A DNA stretch of 64,000 bases, from assembly GCF_030137545.1 (NCBI RefSeq), contig NZ_JARUVL010000007.1, forward strand, positions 1-64,000, given 5' to 3'. How positions within the stretch are numbered: the first letter of the stretch is position 1; every line of letters starts with the position of its first letter. The notes beneath the pieces were generated by a model. It made no database searches. It saw only the letters and a program-made list of their open reading frames with translations, and was not told the origin of the DNA. This DNA comes from Virgibacillus sp. LDC-1. Lineage in GTDB: Bacteria > Bacillota > Bacilli > Bacillales > Amphibacillaceae. The translations under genes and the position numbers were made by a program. Below are positions 62,429 to 64,000 of the stretch, in pieces.

Positions 62429-63739
62429 ATGGAAGCACAAGTGGAAAAACAACCTGTGATTCAAGGGCAAGGCTTAAGGAAGTTGAACATGGAGTATGTA
62501 TTCGGTTTTATTGCTATTATTTTTGTTTTAATTTTAGGAAGTACATTATTAAAAACCGACATGCTATTTTTTAGACTTTTAGTCGGGGTAGGATTTGGGT
62601 ATGCGCTATCTCGTGCTTATACAGGCTTTGCAGGTAGTATTAATCGTGCTTATACGACTGGTTCAACCAAATTGCTTCGAGCAATGGCTTTTATGTTCTT
62701 TTTTACTACATTATTAGTTACGACTTTCTTATTTAATGCAGACCCTACAAGTTATGACCTTTGGATTAATCCAATTAACGTAGGGTTGGTGCTTGGAGGA
62801 TTACTTTTTGGTTTTGGTATGGCATTTTCATCATGCTGTGCATCTGGTGTATTAACCGATTTAGTAACCGGGTTGCCTCGAGCATTTATTACGCTTTTAT
62901 TTTTCGGTTTTGGTATATTTATCGCATTTCCGATTCAACACACAGCAAGCTGGATTAACAATTCCCTCTTTACTACGGAGGTTGGCAGTAAATTACAAGG
63001 CGGTGTATACTTGCCGGACCTGTTTAAGTGGGACGGTCTAGGCGGATATTTAGGAGCCTTACTATTAACTGGATTGTTTTGTGGAATCGTTGTTTTCCTT
63101 GCATATCGCTATGAAAAAAGACGGAAAGAACAAAACACCTACCATGGCGTATTAACAGAGAATGTTCAGGATATGCAAGTGGATTTTGATAGCAAGGATT
63201 ACAAGCTGCTTAGCTCAGCAACGTATAATCGTATGTTTGTGAAGCCTTGGACATTAAAACAAGGTGCGATTGTAATCAGTGTTCTATTTGTTCTGTTAAT
63301 GGGTGTTACGAAGGCTGGGTGGGGAGCTTCTACACCTTATGGAATTTGGTTCGGAAAGCTTCTTATGGCATTTGGCGTTCCCGCAGAATCCATAGCATCC
63401 TTTACGCATATGTCTGCTGATCCGTATGTATTACCATTTTTCGAGCATGGGGTATCAGTACAGAATTTCGGAATTCTACTTGGAACCATTATCTTTTTAT
63501 TAACAGCTGGTCAATTCAAAAAAGTCTTTCGTTCAGGCGTTCATATTCGCAGAAGAGAAATATTGCTATTTGCGCTTGGCGGAATCACAATGGGAGTAGG
63601 AACACGCTTAGCAAACGGATGTAATGTTGGGGCACTTTATACACCAATTGCGAACTTCTCGCTTTCTGGTTGGATATTCTTTATCTTCCTAGCATTAGGT
63701 GCGATTGTTGGTAATGCGGTTGCAAAACGATTGTTCTAA
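62429..63739 (+). CDS. YeeE/YedE-family sulfur-compound transporter
   Basis: A 436-residue membrane protein with two YeeE domains and about ten membrane helices. The conserved cysteines are present: SSCCASGVLTDLVTG (first half) and RLANGCNVGALYTPIA (second half). Related TsuA/YeeE proteins carry thiosulfate or similar sulfane sulfur by short-lived contacts with these cysteines. The start is ATG 62426 or 62429, both after AAAGGAG; I take 62429 for spacing. It is followed by a CoA-disulfide-reductase-like flavoprotein, so a sulfane-sulfur uptake and processing operon is likely. Confidence 0.87.
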   Translation: MEAQVEKQPVIQGQGLRKLNMEYVFGFIAIIFVLILGSTLLKTDMLFFRLLVGVGFGYALSRAYTGFAGSINRAYTTGSTKLLRAMAFMFFFTTLLVTTFLFNADPTSYDLWINPINVGLVLGGLLFGFGMAFSSCCASGVLTDLVTGLPRAFITLLFFGFGIFIAFPIQHTASWINNSLFTTEVGSKLQGGVYLPDLFKWDGLGGYLGALLLTGLFCGIVVFLAYRYEKRRKEQNTYHGVLTENVQDMQVDFDSKDYKLLSSATYNRMFVKPWTLKQGAIVISVLFVLLMGVTKAGWGASTPYGIWFGKLLMAFGVPAESIASFTHMSADPYVLPFFEHGVSVQNFGILLGTIIFLLTAGQFKKVFRSGVHIRRREILLFALGGITMGVGTRLANGCNVGALYTPIANFSLSGWIFFIFLALGAIVGNAVAKRLF

Positions 63740-63848
63740 GATAAGTAAAAAGGAAAGTAGCTGGATAAAATAAGTGAAAAGCGGATCGTGTTTAAACAGC
63801 TTAGAAAAAAGACGGATGCAAATCAATGTGAAAAGAGGAGAAGAAGAG

Positions 63849-64000
63849 ATGGGTAAACGTATTTTAATTGTTGGTGGCGTTGCTGGTGGTGCTTCTGTTG
63901 CAGCAAGAGCAAGAAGACTAGATGAACATGCCGAGGTGATCATGTTTGAGCGTGGACCACATGTTTCTTTTTCAAACTGTGCACTACCATTTCATTTAAG
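63849..64000 (+). CDS. CoA-disulfide reductase-like FAD oxidoreductase (partial, runs off the right edge)
   Basis: The first 50 codons are visible: KRILIVGGVAGGASVAARARRLDE is the FAD-binding start of the CoA-disulfide/polysulfide reductase family, and HVSFSNCALPFH contains the single active-site Cys at the usual place. ATG 63849 follows AGAGGAGAAGAAG. The C-terminal half, which in many relatives carries a rhodanese domain, is outside the window. It belongs to the same transcript direction as the YeeE gene, 109 bp upstream. Confidence 0.8.
   Translation, partial: MGKRILIVGGVAGGASVAARARRLDEHAEVIMFERGPHVSFSNCALPFHL

Overview
The window looks like a chromosome segment of a low-GC, spore-forming member of the Bacillaceae, probably halotolerant or soil/marine (Oceanobacillus/Virgibacillus/Gracilibacillus-like; genus inferred, not proven). 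The evidence is strong AAGGAGG-type ribosome binding sites, frequent TTG/GTG starts, CcpA-type cre sites, a CwlJ spore-cortex hydrolase, a GbsR-type regulator beside choline-to-glycine-betaine genes, and class D-like sortase/LPXTG surface display. There are no rRNA, tRNA or CRISPR features and no prophage. The only mobile element is a broken IS3-family remnant at the left edge.

Layout. 1-902: IS3/IS150-type transposase remnant with its right inverted repeat. 1530-4395: an OsmC peroxidase, a dihydrolipoyl dehydrogenase carrying its own lipoyl domain, and a MarR regulator, plausibly one thiol-peroxidase redox chain. 4749-12178: a LacI-family regulator, then nucleoside hydrolase, a dedicated ECF transporter (S, T, two ATPases), ribokinase and an EamA exporter, read as a nucleoside uptake and cleavage operon. 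12556-25991: a chitin/aminosugar-acid locus with a CUT1 ABC transporter, DUF624 protein, amidohydrolase, DgaE-like ammonia-lyase, DgaF-like aldolase, PfkB kinase, GntR regulator, secreted AA10 LPMO, GH20 hexosaminidase and a lactonase. Together these could take up and catabolise C1-oxidised chitooligosaccharides (GlcNAc-aldonic acid ends) to pyruvate and glyceraldehyde-3-phosphate. This is the most interesting system in the window.

26189-31816: glycine betaine synthesis (betA, betB, minus strand), an orphan OpuAC-like lipoprotein and a GbsR-like repressor, sharing an AT-rich inverted-repeat motif. 32303-35631: a NUDIX hydrolase followed by a PLD-nuclease/helicase fusion, a possible DNA-defence or repair pair. 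35787-41683: cwlJ, flavohaemoprotein hmp and nsrR around a near-ideal NsrR operator, a bacterial staygreen homologue, an unknown anchored protein, and malate:quinone oxidoreductase. 42028-47580: an LPQTG adhesin with five 92-residue SpaA-type repeats, split by one in-frame stop, and its sortase.

47693-61949: a xylose/xylo-oligosaccharide locus (GH43, XylR, CUT1 transporter, DUF624 protein, xylA, xylB, aldo/keto reductase, chemoreceptor, mutarotase) with two XylR-type operators. 62344-64000: a YeeE/YedE sulfur transporter behind a promoter with a perfect CRP/FNR-type box, followed by the start of a CoA-disulfide-reductase-like flavoprotein that runs off the right edge. No database search was possible. 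Functions rest on recognisable motifs, gene order and family knowledge.
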